Shown: one piece after another, positions 25,270-33,290 of the stretch
Layout of the letters: the number at the start of each line of letters is the position of its first letter
Numbering within the stretch: position 1 is the first letter of the stretch
Assembly (NCBI GenBank): GCA_943325195.2
Contig: CALPON020000008.1
Coordinates: 1-41,035 of the forward strand
Length of the DNA: 41,035 bases
Reading direction: 5' to 3'
Source of the DNA: Sphingobacterium thalpophilum
GTDB lineage: Bacteria; Bacteroidota; Bacteroidia; B-17B0; Aurantibacillaceae
Notes under the pieces: model-generated
The model's database searches: none
What the model was told of the DNA's origin: nothing
The model's input: only the letters and a program-made list of their open reading frames with translations
Translations under genes and position numbers: made by a program

Positions 25270-25671
25270 CTACTTGCTCTTCAACGCCTTCACCGAAAGC
25301 ACATACTTCAGGATGGCGTCACTCTGCGCTGAGTTCAGATGACAGCGCATACTCATTTCACCGACAATTCTAGGCCACTGACTTTCTGCGCGATTATAAA
25401 TGTTTTTTGGCTCATGGCAACTGGTACATTCACCTGTATACAATTTGTATCCCTGCATCAGTTCTTCCTGTGTGGTGCCCTTAAACTGCGCTTGAATGGC
25501 TATTACTTCCTCGGGTCCCGGCGCATAAATGCCATTTGAAGGCCGCTCCGTTTTTGTCTCCATCAACACTAATGGTGGAGCGTCTACTGTTACCGCATTT
25601 TTTTGTTTGCTTTTACAGGCTACCGCCAAAACGAGTAGGAGGCAGGATGCGAGGATAATATTTGTTTTCAT
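25270..25671 (-). CDS. c-type cytochrome lipoprotein
   Basis: A 133-residue lipoprotein with lipobox LAVAC (C19) and one heme-binding site, C82-T-S-C85-H86 (CTSCHEPKN). Methionines in GEMSMRC (M105/M107) could supply the distal heme ligand. After the lipidated cysteine there is a proline-rich linker, and the cytochrome domain follows from about residue 65. It would shuttle electrons at the outer face of the membrane, but no partner oxidase or dehydrogenase lies nearby. The ATG start at 25671 gives a clean signal peptide. Confidence 0.88.
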   Translation of the reverse strand: MKTNIILASCLLLVLAVACKSKQKNAVTVDAPPLVLMETKTERPSNGIYAPGPEEVIAIQAQFKGTTQEELMQGYKLYTGECTSCHEPKNIYNRAESQWPRIVGEMSMRCHLNSAQSDAILKYVLSVKALKSK

Positions 25672-25976
25672 TTCGAAACTTGAGACACTAATTTACAAGA
25701 AAACCCTGAAATGCTCGGTCCTAAATTTCTATTTTATGAACTTTTGGCCCTTGTTTTATTTGTAGATGAATTCGGGCAAGGACACAAACGGGTTCCGATT
25801 AATGCCGTCGCATTCAATATTTGTTCCTGCTTTAGACCCGCATTGTCCATTTGAAATAAACGCATCAGAGGAGCTGGCGAAAAACAGTGCACTTTCTTTT
25901 CTGATACCAAACATCAGCATAGGGGTACTTGCGTGAAAAACGTGAAAGCAGGAAAGTAAAAAGGATAAGAAAAAAC
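25672..25976. other. Gap with overlapping short ORFs on both strands
   Basis: A 305-bp gap between the cytochrome and VOC genes. The minus strand carries a 78-codon ORF (GTG at 25992, stop 25756) with a signal-peptide-like start (LSFFLSFLLSCFHVFHA) and a distinctive tail (SNGQCGSKAGTNIECDG). The plus strand over the same bases is open from an ATG at 25765 for 56 codons. I recognise neither, and at most one can be real. The minus ORF fits the local gene direction but overlaps the VOC 3' end by 16 bases and uses GTG. Confidence 0.3.
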
Positions 25977-26360
25977 TCAGGCGGGCTCCCACAATTCGAT
26001 CTTATTGCCCTCCGGATCGAGCAGGTGAATGAATTTTCCGTATGCATGGGATTCTATTTCATCCAGAAAAATTATTCCTTCGTTACGAAGTGTGGCGACC
26101 AGCGCTTCCAGATCAGCCACACGGTAATTAATCATGAATTCTTTCTTAGACGGCTCAAAATATGGTGTGTTGTCTGGGAAAGGACTCCATTGGGTCGATC
26201 CCTTGTCCTCAGGTATATCCAGAGCGCGCCACTCAAAGCTCGCTCCATACTCCGTTACCGGTATGCCCAGGTGGTTTTTGTACCAGGTATTTAATTGCTG
26301 CGGATCGCGACTTTTAAAAAATATTCCGCCTAGACCTGTGACACGTTTTTTATTTTCCAT
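25977..26360 (-). CDS. VOC-family (glyoxalase/bleomycin-resistance-like) protein
   Basis: A 127-residue two-module VOC protein. The first module reads GLGGIFFKSRDPQQLNTWYKNHLG, the usual start in which a beta-strand leads to a W/Y-containing helix, and the second ends HLLDPEGNKIELWEP, the standard VOC end with metal-ligand position E near the C-terminus. The family includes glyoxalase I, dioxygenases and drug-binding proteins, and the sequence does not separate them. It is transcribed away from DUF3050 with a 104-bp gap and a weak TAAATCTG promoter-like octamer before the ATG. Confidence 0.85.
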   Translation of the reverse strand: MENKKRVTGLGGIFFKSRDPQQLNTWYKNHLGIPVTEYGASFEWRALDIPEDKGSTQWSPFPDNTPYFEPSKKEFMINYRVADLEALVATLRNEGIIFLDEIESHAYGKFIHLLDPEGNKIELWEPA

Positions 26361-26464
26361 CTGCTCAGATTTAAAAGGTTCGACTACAGGCCTTCAGCGA
26401 GTGAAGAAAGGCTCAGCACCTTCTAAAATTACTACTTTTTAAAAGGAATTGAGCGGAACAGCCA

Positions 26465-27238
26465 TTAAGCCTGTTTTAGAACGCGGCACACACCATCCCA
26501 CAAACCTTTACGTTTTTGAAGTGAGCGCAGAACCACTTCTTCCGCTTCTTCCCAACGCGCCGCCTCTTGGCCACAAAGTTGTTCTGTCATATCCAGTGCC
26601 AACTGTCCATGATGTCCACCGTCTACTTCAATGTGTCGTTCAATATAATATTTAAACGCAGCTAACTGATCAGGAAAATTTTTATGCACCTCCTCAATCA
26701 TGGAGATAAACATGCCCGGTATCAAATCCTCACGGCCAAAGGTAAAAATAGCGGATTGTAAATAAGCTTTATCGGAGGCGATGATTTCAAAAGTGAAATC
26801 TACAAATTCTTTTGCTTCCCTAGGCGTGTGGGAATTGGCATGGGCATCAGCAAAAGAACCGGAGGCTTGAAGGGTGCTGATAAACTTTGTAATAGACTCC
26901 GTATCTGCACCCGCCTGCTGCATGGCATCGAGGTACATTTCGAAATGACTTTTGCGAATTCCCTGCAAATCAACATCACTCTCTTCACCGACAACAATTT
27001 CATTAATTAAGTACCGGGTATTTGCTGTCCCAACGGGAAACCAAGGCACAGTGGTGCAGGTCAGATTGTTTTGTAAAGTTTTAAGGAGGGACATGAAATC
27101 CCAGACCGCGTAGACATGAAAGGCCATGAATACGTTGAGATCCTCGACTGTCTTTATGAGTGAATAAACCTCATGATGGATAATTTGTTGCCGAATTGGT
27201 TCAATGCGCGCGCGCAGGTGCTCGATGTGCTGATTCAT
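26465..27238 (-). CDS. DUF3050 protein, probable heme-oxygenase-like diiron enzyme
   Basis: A 257-residue, all-helical protein of the DUF3050 family: HHEVYSLIKTVEDL, FMAFHVYAVWDFMSLLKTLQ, VPWFPVG, RYLINEIVVGEESD. The C-half shows H202-x3-D206-x2-H209 in RHIEVDGGHHG, and E170 in FGRED lies 32 residues before H202. As I recall them, the ligands of chlamydial CADD (E142, H174, D178, H181) have exactly the same spacing, which is the signature of heme-oxygenase-like diiron oxidases. H98 with E85 or E86 could complete the site. No signal peptide. Its substrate is unknown and the neighbours give no hint. The family name is fairly sure; the enzymatic class is inference. Confidence 0.82.
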   Translation of the reverse strand: MNQHIEHLRARIEPIRQQIIHHEVYSLIKTVEDLNVFMAFHVYAVWDFMSLLKTLQNNLTCTTVPWFPVGTANTRYLINEIVVGEESDVDLQGIRKSHFEMYLDAMQQAGADTESITKFISTLQASGSFADAHANSHTPREAKEFVDFTFEIIASDKAYLQSAIFTFGREDLIPGMFISMIEEVHKNFPDQLAAFKYYIERHIEVDGGHHGQLALDMTEQLCGQEAARWEEAEEVVLRSLQKRKGLWDGVCRVLKQA

Positions 27239-27571
27239 GGTCTGTATAACTTACTTATTTCGTGTCTAAGACGTTTCCGCCACATTAATTTTGTTTGGAA
27301 ATTGCCCTGTTATCCTCTGCCTTAATTGCTGCAGAAAGGAACAGAATTCACTTCTTAGACTGATAGACAAACGAGGCAAAGAAAAGTTTTTAAAAAAAGC
27401 TGGAATAACCCTAGCCAGCTCGTCTTTGGAAGCGTCTGCGGGCAATGTAGATTTGAGAGATAGGAAGGCGTCCAGTGCAGTTTCAGGGTGGCTATTATCA
27501 CAGTACCGCTAGCGACCAAGACCCGCTTAATAGCTTGCATCAACTGTGTTTTAAATTTATTTTGAGAGGGG
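27239..27571. other. Intergenic stretch between DUF3050 and the tRNA terminator
   Basis: No convincing gene. A TAATTTTG octamer at 27286-27293 (+) matches the -7 consensus but lacks a -33 element. A 73-codon plus-strand ORF (TTG at 27291, to 27512) has no recognisable content. The 108-codon minus ORF of the track runs through the tRNA and is an artefact. Confidence 0.4.
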
Positions 27572-27603
27572 AAAAAGGACTGAGGAATAAAGATCCTCAG
27601 TCC
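27572..27603 (-). terminator. Rho-independent terminator of tRNA-Gln
   Basis: A perfect 10-bp stem (GGACTGAGGA with TCCTCAGTCC) around a 7-base loop, followed on the minus strand by TTTTT. It begins seven bases after the tRNA 3' end. Confidence 0.88.
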
Positions 27604-27609
27604 TGAAAG

Positions 27610-27680
27610 TTGCCCGAGCTGGATTCGAACCAACATAGTCAGAACCAAAAACTGAAGTCCTGCCTTTAGACGATCGGGCA
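27610..27680 (-). tRNA. tRNA-Gln (anticodon UUG)
   Basis: Minus strand. The acceptor stem UGCCCGA pairs fully with UCGGGCA, including the U1-A72 pair typical of bacterial tRNA-Gln. The D-stem is GUCU/GGAC, the T-arm GUUGG-UUCGAAU-CCAGC. The anticodon loop UUUUGGU has UUG at positions 34-36, and its stem (UCAGU/UCUGA) has a U-U mismatch at the loop end. The discriminator is A and the CCA end is not encoded. It is a single-gene transcript with its own promoter and terminator. Confidence 0.95.
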
Positions 27681-27697
27681 ATTTTACTAATAGGTCG

Positions 27698-27727
27698 CAA
27701 ATTTACGAAATTTTTATTTCAGACAAA
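27698..27727 (-). promoter_or_regulatory. Strong promoter of tRNA-Gln
   Basis: On the minus strand: TTTG (27727-27724), 18 bases, TAAATTTG (27705-27698), both exact matches to the Bacteroidota -33 and -7 consensus. The mature tRNA begins 17 bases downstream. Confidence 0.78.
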
Positions 27728-27788
27728 TATTTTTTTTGAAAAAAGAACAAGGTCAGCAGAGGACTGGCGGCTTAACCACTTAAAATAG

Positions 27789-27796
27789 TATCTTCG
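27789..27796 (+). promoter_or_regulatory. Candidate -7 element of the DUF2723 gene
   Basis: TATCTTCG, one base off TAnnTTTG, lies 18 bases before the ATG at 27815. No clear -33 TTG. Confidence 0.35.
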
Positions 27797-27814
27797 CAGA
27801 CATTACTTTTTTTT

Positions 27815-30800
27815 ATGATGACGAAAGAATTCAGCAAACTGAATAACCTCCTTGGCTGGTTGGTTTGGGCCATTGCCTCCGTGGCTTATTGCATGACCAT
27901 TGAACCGACTGCCAGTTTCTGGGATTGCGGGGAATATATAGCCTGTGCGTTTAAACTGGAAGTGGGACACCCACCCGGGGCGCCGTTTTTCTTGATTATT
28001 GGGCGGTTTTTTACTCTTTTCGCCGGAAATGACCCTGCTAATGCCGCCATGATGGTCAATGTCATGAGCGCTTTATCAACTTCGTTTACCGTGTTATTTC
28101 TATTCTGGACCATCACCCGTCTGGGCATTCGTGTCTATGGAAAAACAGCAGCTGATCTGACGAAAGGTCAGCAATGGGCAGTCCTCGGCGCTAGTATCGT
28201 GGGCTCCCTCGCCTGTACGTTTACCGATACGTTTTGGTTCAGCGCTGTAGAAGGTGAGGTTTATGCCATGTCCTCTCTCTTTACCGCCATCGTGTTCTGG
28301 GCTATTCTTAAATGGGACGAAGAAGACACCGTTAATCCTGCTGGTGCCATGCGCTGGCTGGTCCTGATCAGTTACCTCATTGGTATTTCGATTGGTGTCC
28401 ATCTCCTTAGCTTACTCGCTATCCCGGCCATCTGCTTCATTGTCTACTTCAAAAAATATCCGTTTAGCTGGAAAGGCTTTGTCATTGCGGGTATCACCTC
28501 TGTTTTTCTTCTTGGATTTGTGCAAAACCTCATCATTCCAAAAGTGGTAAAATTTGTCGCGGACTATGAAGTGTTCTTCACGAATAAATTGCACCTTGGT
28601 TTTAGTACCGGTACCATTTTTTACTTTGCGCTTTTAATTCTATCGCTGACAACCTTTATTATGTACACCGTTCGTAAAGACGAGAGGCTGTACAAAATCG
28701 GTCTGTATTCTGCGATTGTCCTCTCCGTTTTCGCCATCATTGCCGCTCCCGGTGCTTCCGGTAAATTCCTGCGCTTAATCACGCTGGGAGGTATTTTATA
28801 TGCCATTAATCAATACAAAACAAAAACAGTCCCCCTCAATGCGATCTTCCTGAGCTTTGCTACAATGCTGATTGGTTACTCTACCTTTTTTATCCTCGTT
28901 ATCCGCTCGCAGGCTAATCCGCCAATGGATGAAAATGATCCTGAAAATGCACCTAACATGTTGTCGTACTTATTACGTGAACAGTATGGTGACTGGCCAA
29001 TTCTGTATGGACAATATTACAATGCCCCTTCCCGTCCCCGCTCTGAATATGGCAGCGGCGATCCTATTTACGCGAAAGATAAGGTCAACGAAAATTACAA
29101 GGTGATTGATTCACGTAAAAATTCAATCCCTACCTACGAAAAAGAATTCTCTACGATCTTTCCGCGGATGTACAGCAGTCAAAGTCATCACAAATCCGGT
29201 TACCAGTATTGGGGTAATGTGGACGAGCACCACCGTACCATCACGGCGCGTGGAAATGATGACGAGCCTTCCAGCGTGGAGATACCCACCTTTGCTGCCA
29301 ATATGACTTATTTTATGAGGTATCAGGTGGGTTATATGTACCTGCGCTATTTCGCATGGAATTTTATCGGTCGCCAAAATGACGTGCAGGGTTCCACTGG
29401 AAATAATATGGAAGGCAACTGGATCACAGGCATCCAGGCGATTGACGACTTCCGTCTGGATTACGATACATCAGAACCCATTTATCGCGATAAAAATAAT
29501 TTTGCTCACAACAGTTATTATGCATTGCCTTTTCTGCTCGGACTACTCGGCATGTATTTTCATTACAAGAGACACCGCAATTATGCATGGGTCGTGTTGG
29601 CGTTTTTTCTTCTAACCGGACTGGCCATTGTGGTCTTCCTGAACCAGACACCTTATCAACCAAGAGAACGGGACTATGCCTATCCTGGAAGTTTTTATGC
29701 CTTCGCCATCTGGATTGGTTTTGGCGTTTTGTTTATTTACGATTTGTTAAGTAAAAAAACACAAGGCACTGGCATTGCCGTCGCCAGCACGATTATTGGT
29801 CTTATTGTTCCCGCTTTAATGGCGGCTCAAAATTGGGATGATCATGACCGGTCGATGCGGACACTTTCACGCGACTGTGCCATTGACTATTTACAAAGCT
29901 GTGCGCCGAATGCGATTTTATTTACAAATGGTGACAACGATACTTTCCCGCTCTGGTATGCCCAGGAAGTAGAAGGCATACGGACAGATGTTCGGGTGGT
30001 GAACCTAAGTTTATTGCAGACGGACTGGTACATCAAACAAATGCGTCGCGCAGCCTATGACAGTCCCCCTGTGCCATTTACCATCCCAGAAGAAAAACTG
30101 GAGGCAGAAAAGTTATCTTACCTGATTGTCGATAGTCGCGAAACCAAAGCGATGAATCTTAAAAAAGCACTTGAGTTTGCCACAAGCACTGACCCGAATA
30201 CCAAGTTTGAAAATGGCGGTGATCTGTTGGATGTTTTGCCAGTAGGCAACCTCTATATTCCAGTAGATAGTATGCAGGTGATGCGTAAAAAAGTTATTAG
30301 TGTGAAAGATACAGCGCGTCTGGTAAAGCGCATTTCGATTGACATTAGTGATCGCCGTTACATCACAAAAAATGACGTGCTCGTGCTTGATCTAGTTGCC
30401 AATAACAATTGGGAACGTCCAATTTATTTCGCTGTAACAACCGGTGACGACGCTTATGTTGGCTTAAAACGTTACTTCCAATTGGAAGGTCTTGCTTACC
30501 GCTTGGTACCCATCCGTCAAACGGAAATGGAAGAAGCGCAGGGCGGACGCGTGGCAACCGACATTATGTATGACAACATTATGAATAAATTCCTCTGGGG
30601 TGGAATGGACAAACCGGGAATTAATATGGATGAAAACTGTACGCGCATGACCAGCAATCTCCGCATGCAGATGAGTATTCTCGCCAATTCACTGATCAAT
30701 GAAGGAAAAAAATCGAAAGCCGAAAAAGTTCTGGACAAAAGTCTGGAAGTCATGCCGGATGCGAACGTTCCTTTTGACGCCACAGTCTTTACCATGGTCG

Positions 30801-31078
30801 GCGCCTATTATGACCTGGGCCGAAAAGAAAAAGCAAACAAGCTCGCCAAGAAATTGTTTGAAATTTTTGAGCACGATCTGCGTATTTACAATACTCAGAA
30901 ACCGATGCGTCGTGCCGCCTATTCACGTGATATGGCGCAATGTAAGGAATTACTAAAACGCTTGACGGGCCTCGCGCAACAATACCACGAAGATGTGCTT
31001 GCGAAGGAATTCATGGATCGCCTAGGAAACCTCCTGACACCTGAAGAATTGATGCCTGCAGAGCCACAAATGAAGTAA
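27815..31078 (+). CDS. DUF2723 membrane protein (GT-C / TMEM260-like glycosyltransferase candidate)
   Basis: A 1087-residue polytopic protein, the largest in the window. The N-terminus LGWLVWAIASVAYCMTIEPTASFWDCGEYIACAFKLEVGHPPGAP is the hallmark of DUF2723. The acidic WDCGEY lies in the first external loop, where GT-C glycosyltransferases keep their catalytic acid. About a dozen membrane helices lie in residues 10-670. From about 690 there is a soluble region (ILFTNGDNDTFPLWYAQE) and a C-terminal helical, TPR-like tail. The human homologue TMEM260 is a protein O-mannosyltransferase, so O-glycosylation of exported proteins is a fair inference. The start may be the second Met. NodB follows after eight bases. 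Confidence 0.88.
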   Translation: MMTKEFSKLNNLLGWLVWAIASVAYCMTIEPTASFWDCGEYIACAFKLEVGHPPGAPFFLIIGRFFTLFAGNDPANAAMMVNVMSALSTSFTVLFLFWTITRLGIRVYGKTAADLTKGQQWAVLGASIVGSLACTFTDTFWFSAVEGEVYAMSSLFTAIVFWAILKWDEEDTVNPAGAMRWLVLISYLIGISIGVHLLSLLAIPAICFIVYFKKYPFSWKGFVIAGITSVFLLGFVQNLIIPKVVKFVADYEVFFTNKLHLGFSTGTIFYFALLILSLTTFIMYTVRKDERLYKIGLYSAIVLSVFAIIAAPGASGKFLRLITLGGILYAINQYKTKTVPLNAIFLSFATMLIGYSTFFILVIRSQANPPMDENDPENAPNMLSYLLREQYGDWPILYGQYYNAPSRPRSEYGSGDPIYAKDKVNENYKVIDSRKNSIPTYEKEFSTIFPRMYSSQSHHKSGYQYWGNVDEHHRTITARGNDDEPSSVEIPTFAANMTYFMRYQVGYMYLRYFAWNFIGRQNDVQGSTGNNMEGNWITGIQAIDDFRLDYDTSEPIYRDKNNFAHNSYYALPFLLGLLGMYFHYKRHRNYAWVVLAFFLLTGLAIVVFLNQTPYQPRERDYAYPGSFYAFAIWIGFGVLFIYDLLSKKTQGTGIAVASTIIGLIVPALMAAQNWDDHDRSMRTLSRDCAIDYLQSCAPNAILFTNGDNDTFPLWYAQEVEGIRTDVRVVNLSLLQTDWYIKQMRRAAYDSPPVPFTIPEEKLEAEKLSYLIVDSRETKAMNLKKALEFATSTDPNTKFENGGDLLDVLPVGNLYIPVDSMQVMRKKVISVKDTARLVKRISIDISDRRYITKNDVLVLDLVANNNWERPIYFAVTTGDDAYVGLKRYFQLEGLAYRLVPIRQTEMEEAQGGRVATDIMYDNIMNKFLWGGMDKPGINMDENCTRMTSNLRMQMSILANSLINEGKKSKAEKVLDKSLEVMPDANVPFDATVFTMVGAYYDLGRKEKANKLAKKLFEIFEHDLRIYNTQKPMRRAAYSRDMAQCKELLKRLTGLAQQYHEDVLAKEFMDRLGNLLTPEELMPAEPQMK

Positions 31079-31086
31079 AGCGTATT

Positions 31087-31746
31087 TTGAAAAGCAGAAG
31101 CTGGAAGACTATACGCGCTAAAACACTTTTACTGCAGCCGAATCGTTTGCTTCAGCGCCTTTATCCGCGTGCAGTTTGGCGCTTTGCCTCCCGTGAAAAA
31201 AACATCTATCTAACATTTGATGATGGTCCAGTGCCACTTACCGCGTGGGTGCTGGACCAGCTTCTTTTGCATGACGCAAAAGCGACCTTTTTTTGTGTGG
31301 GTGATAACATCCTCCGTCACCCGGAAATCGTTGAACGCACGAAAACCGAAGGTCATTTTATTGCAAACCATACCATGCACCATGTAAAGGGATTTCGGCT
31401 CACGACACGTGAGTACTTGGAGGAAGTGGAGGCTTGCGAAAAATTAACTGGCACTAAGTTTTTTCGTCCCCCTTATGGGCAACTCAGAGCGTCGCAGTAC
31501 CGTGCTTTATTAAAACGCAACTACCGCATTGTGATGTGGGATGTCATTAGTTATGATTATGAAAGCATAACACCGCAACAGTGCTTGGCCAATGTCCTCC
31601 GCAATGCCCGCGAAGGCAGTATTATTCTTTTTCATGACAACAGCAAGGCGGAAAATAATTTAAAAATGACCCTTCCCCAAGTCCTCCAGCATTTTAAGCA
31701 AAGGGGCTTTCAATTTAAAACCTTGAATAGCAGCGAAAAAAATTAA
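31087..31746 (+). CDS. Polysaccharide deacetylase (NodB domain)
   Basis: A 219-residue carbohydrate esterase family 4 protein that removes N-acetyl groups from glycans such as peptidoglycan or chitin-like polymers. Motif 1 is TFDDGP (D45, D46), motif 2 is H95-T-x-x-H99 in NHTMHH, motif 3 is FRPPYGQLR, motif 4 is MWDVISYDY and motif 5 is IILFHDN, so the metal site is complete. The start is TTG, eight bases after the DUF2723 stop. There is no clear signal peptide, and the basic N-terminus may be membrane-associated. It ends in a TTAA overlap with the convergent DUF2480 gene. Confidence 0.92.
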   Translation: MKSRSWKTIRAKTLLLQPNRLLQRLYPRAVWRFASREKNIYLTFDDGPVPLTAWVLDQLLLHDAKATFFCVGDNILRHPEIVERTKTEGHFIANHTMHHVKGFRLTTREYLEEVEACEKLTGTKFFRPPYGQLRASQYRALLKRNYRIVMWDVISYDYESITPQQCLANVLRNAREGSIILFHDNSKAENNLKMTLPQVLQHFKQRGFQFKTLNSSEKN

Positions 31747-32246
31747 CGTGCTTTATAAAGTGGCACCGTACTGCAGGGTTCCCCGTACATCATGCTCTTA
31801 ACCACAGGCCGAAGAAGACGAGCGATCTGAATGTAGGCATTCACTGGGACCGGTATGTCACCGCAGCCTTTGATGACCACTTTCTGATCTTTGTAATCCT
31901 GGGGATTTAGGCGACTGATTTGCTCCACAAAAAGGTATTCCTCCATTTCTGCAAGGCTCCCGAAGAACACCTTCTCAGCAAACGGCTCCAAGGCAATGGC
32001 AATGAGCATATAGGCCCAAGTCGGCACAACGGCATCTGCACTGCAGGTGATAGCGACAAGTTTTCCGGTGTAGACGGACCAGTCGTTCGTCTTCACGAAT
32101 TCGCGAAAGTCCTTTTCTTTCAAAATTAGTTCCTGAAACAAGTGCGGCCGAAGGTCAAAAACAATCCGCTCACCCCTTTGGTAAAAATCTTCCAGATTAA
32201 TGGTCTGCAAACCACTGAGGGCAACTTTATTGACGATTTCTTCCAT
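31743..32246 (-). CDS. DUF2480 family protein
   Basis: A 167-residue soluble protein of a family almost confined to Bacteroidota. The recognisable parts are EIVNKVALSGLQTINLEDFY near the start, WAYMLIAIALEPFA in the middle, and VVIKGCGDIPVPVNAYIQI and MYGEPCSTVPLYK at the end. The two conserved cysteines in the last motifs (KGCGD, EPCST) stand out as possible metal or thiol sites. No function is known to me. It is transcribed alone toward NodB. Confidence 0.85.
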   Translation of the reverse strand: MEEIVNKVALSGLQTINLEDFYQRGERIVFDLRPHLFQELILKEKDFREFVKTNDWSVYTGKLVAITCSADAVVPTWAYMLIAIALEPFAEKVFFGSLAEMEEYLFVEQISRLNPQDYKDQKVVIKGCGDIPVPVNAYIQIARLLRPVVKSMMYGEPCSTVPLYKAR

Positions 32247-32364
32247 AACGCTAAGGCAAAGCCCTTCCTCGAAGTTAGGAAAAGCACCTGAGGTCCAAAT
32301 GTGAAGAAATTATAAATTCATGCTGCCTTAAGATTATCGTCAGTTAGTCCCCGAAAAATAGGGC

Positions 32365-32395
32365 TTGTACGGCAAAATAATTTTTGGTAACTTAG
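32365..32395 (+). promoter_or_regulatory. Candidate promoter of the solute-binding protein gene
   Basis: TTG at 32365-32367, a 20-base spacer, then TAACTTAG at 32388-32395 (one base off TAnnTTTG). The ATG follows 7 bases later. Confidence 0.45.
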
Positions 32396-32402
32396 GTAGG
32401 CA

Positions 32403-33245
32403 ATGCTCGTACAAAAACCCCCCAGATTAATCGATGGAGTTCTATGCCTACTCCTCACCTTATCAGGGTTTAACAGTAGTGGTCAATCCGATACACTACT
32501 GGTCTGTTACTATAACCAAAATCCCTACGCCTATAAAGAGGGTTCTGCCATCAAAGGCGTTGAGATCGAGATTATCCAAGAGTTCGTGCTTTGGCTGCAT
32601 GAGAAAAAGGGGGGGAAACTAGAACTTAAGTACAGCGCTTACGATTCGTTTGAAGATTTTTATTTCAGTTTTAAGCGGGTGGCAACTGCCAACCGAATCG
32701 GACTTGGCTCAGTCATCATTAATCCGGAGCGCACGAAGGACATTGATTTTACGGTCCCTTACCTCAGCGCTGTCAGCTTTTTGATCACCAACGGACTTTG
32801 CCCAGATATCAAAACGAAAAGTCCCACCGCTATCCTGCAAGCGCTGGGTAGCATGACTGCTGTGACGATGAAGAATACCTCTCTGCACAAATACGTCCTC
32901 GCCCTCAAAAAAGACTATCTAAAAACCCTAGCGATTGCTTTTGAAAAGGATGAAAACACGATTCTGGATGATATCACTAAAAACCCGCTGCACTTTGGCT
33001 ATGTGAACTCCCTCACCTTTTGGTATTACCTGCGGAAATATCCCCAGAAGTTCCTAAAAATGCAGAAGGCCCTCAATCAAGCAACTCAGCAACTGGGTTT
33101 TATACTGCCGAAGGAAAGTCCCCACAAAGCGCTCTTTGACGAGTTTTTCGCTGCACCGGGGGGCTTTAAATTCAGTCCTCAATACAAAGCCCTACTCGAA
33201 AAACACCTAGGTGCTTTTATGGCAGAAGGTAGTGCCGTGAAATAA
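32403..33245 (+). CDS. Exported solute-binding protein (SBP family 3), without transporter partners
   Basis: A 280-residue protein with signal peptide LIDGVLCLLLTLSGFNSSGQ and a family 3 periplasmic-binding domain. LLVCYYNQNPYAYKEGSAIKGVEIEIIQEF is the usual opening in which an aromatic and an acidic residue line the ligand pocket, and IINPERTKDIDFTVPYLSAVSFLI is the hallmark TxxRxxxxDFTxPY segment. It probably binds an amino acid or similar small molecule. No ABC permease or ATPase is adjacent, so it may be a stand-alone sensor or binding protein. Confidence 0.85.
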   Translation: MLVQKPPRLIDGVLCLLLTLSGFNSSGQSDTLLVCYYNQNPYAYKEGSAIKGVEIEIIQEFVLWLHEKKGGKLELKYSAYDSFEDFYFSFKRVATANRIGLGSVIINPERTKDIDFTVPYLSAVSFLITNGLCPDIKTKSPTAILQALGSMTAVTMKNTSLHKYVLALKKDYLKTLAIAFEKDENTILDDITKNPLHFGYVNSLTFWYYLRKYPQKFLKMQKALNQATQQLGFILPKESPHKALFDEFFAAPGGFKFSPQYKALLEKHLGAFMAEGSAVK

Positions 33246-33275
33246 ACGGAGCGCGGTGGATTGCCGGCTTATCCT

Positions 33276-33283
33276 TATCTTTG
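33276..33283 (+). promoter_or_regulatory. -7 element of the DUF3109 gene
   Basis: TATCTTTG, an exact match, lies 7 bases before the ATG at 33291. It falls inside the longer ORF of the track and so supports the internal ATG as the true start. Confidence 0.5.
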
Positions 33284-33290
33284 TCTCCGA

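Noticed and set aside
26361-26464. Terminator after DUF3050
   Set aside because: Only weak, interrupted pairing (AAGGT...ACCTT, CTTCA/TGAAG) without a proper U-tract.
27355-27681. 108-codon minus-strand ORF
   Set aside because: It runs straight through tRNA-Gln and its terminator, and its first residues are just a translation of the tRNA.
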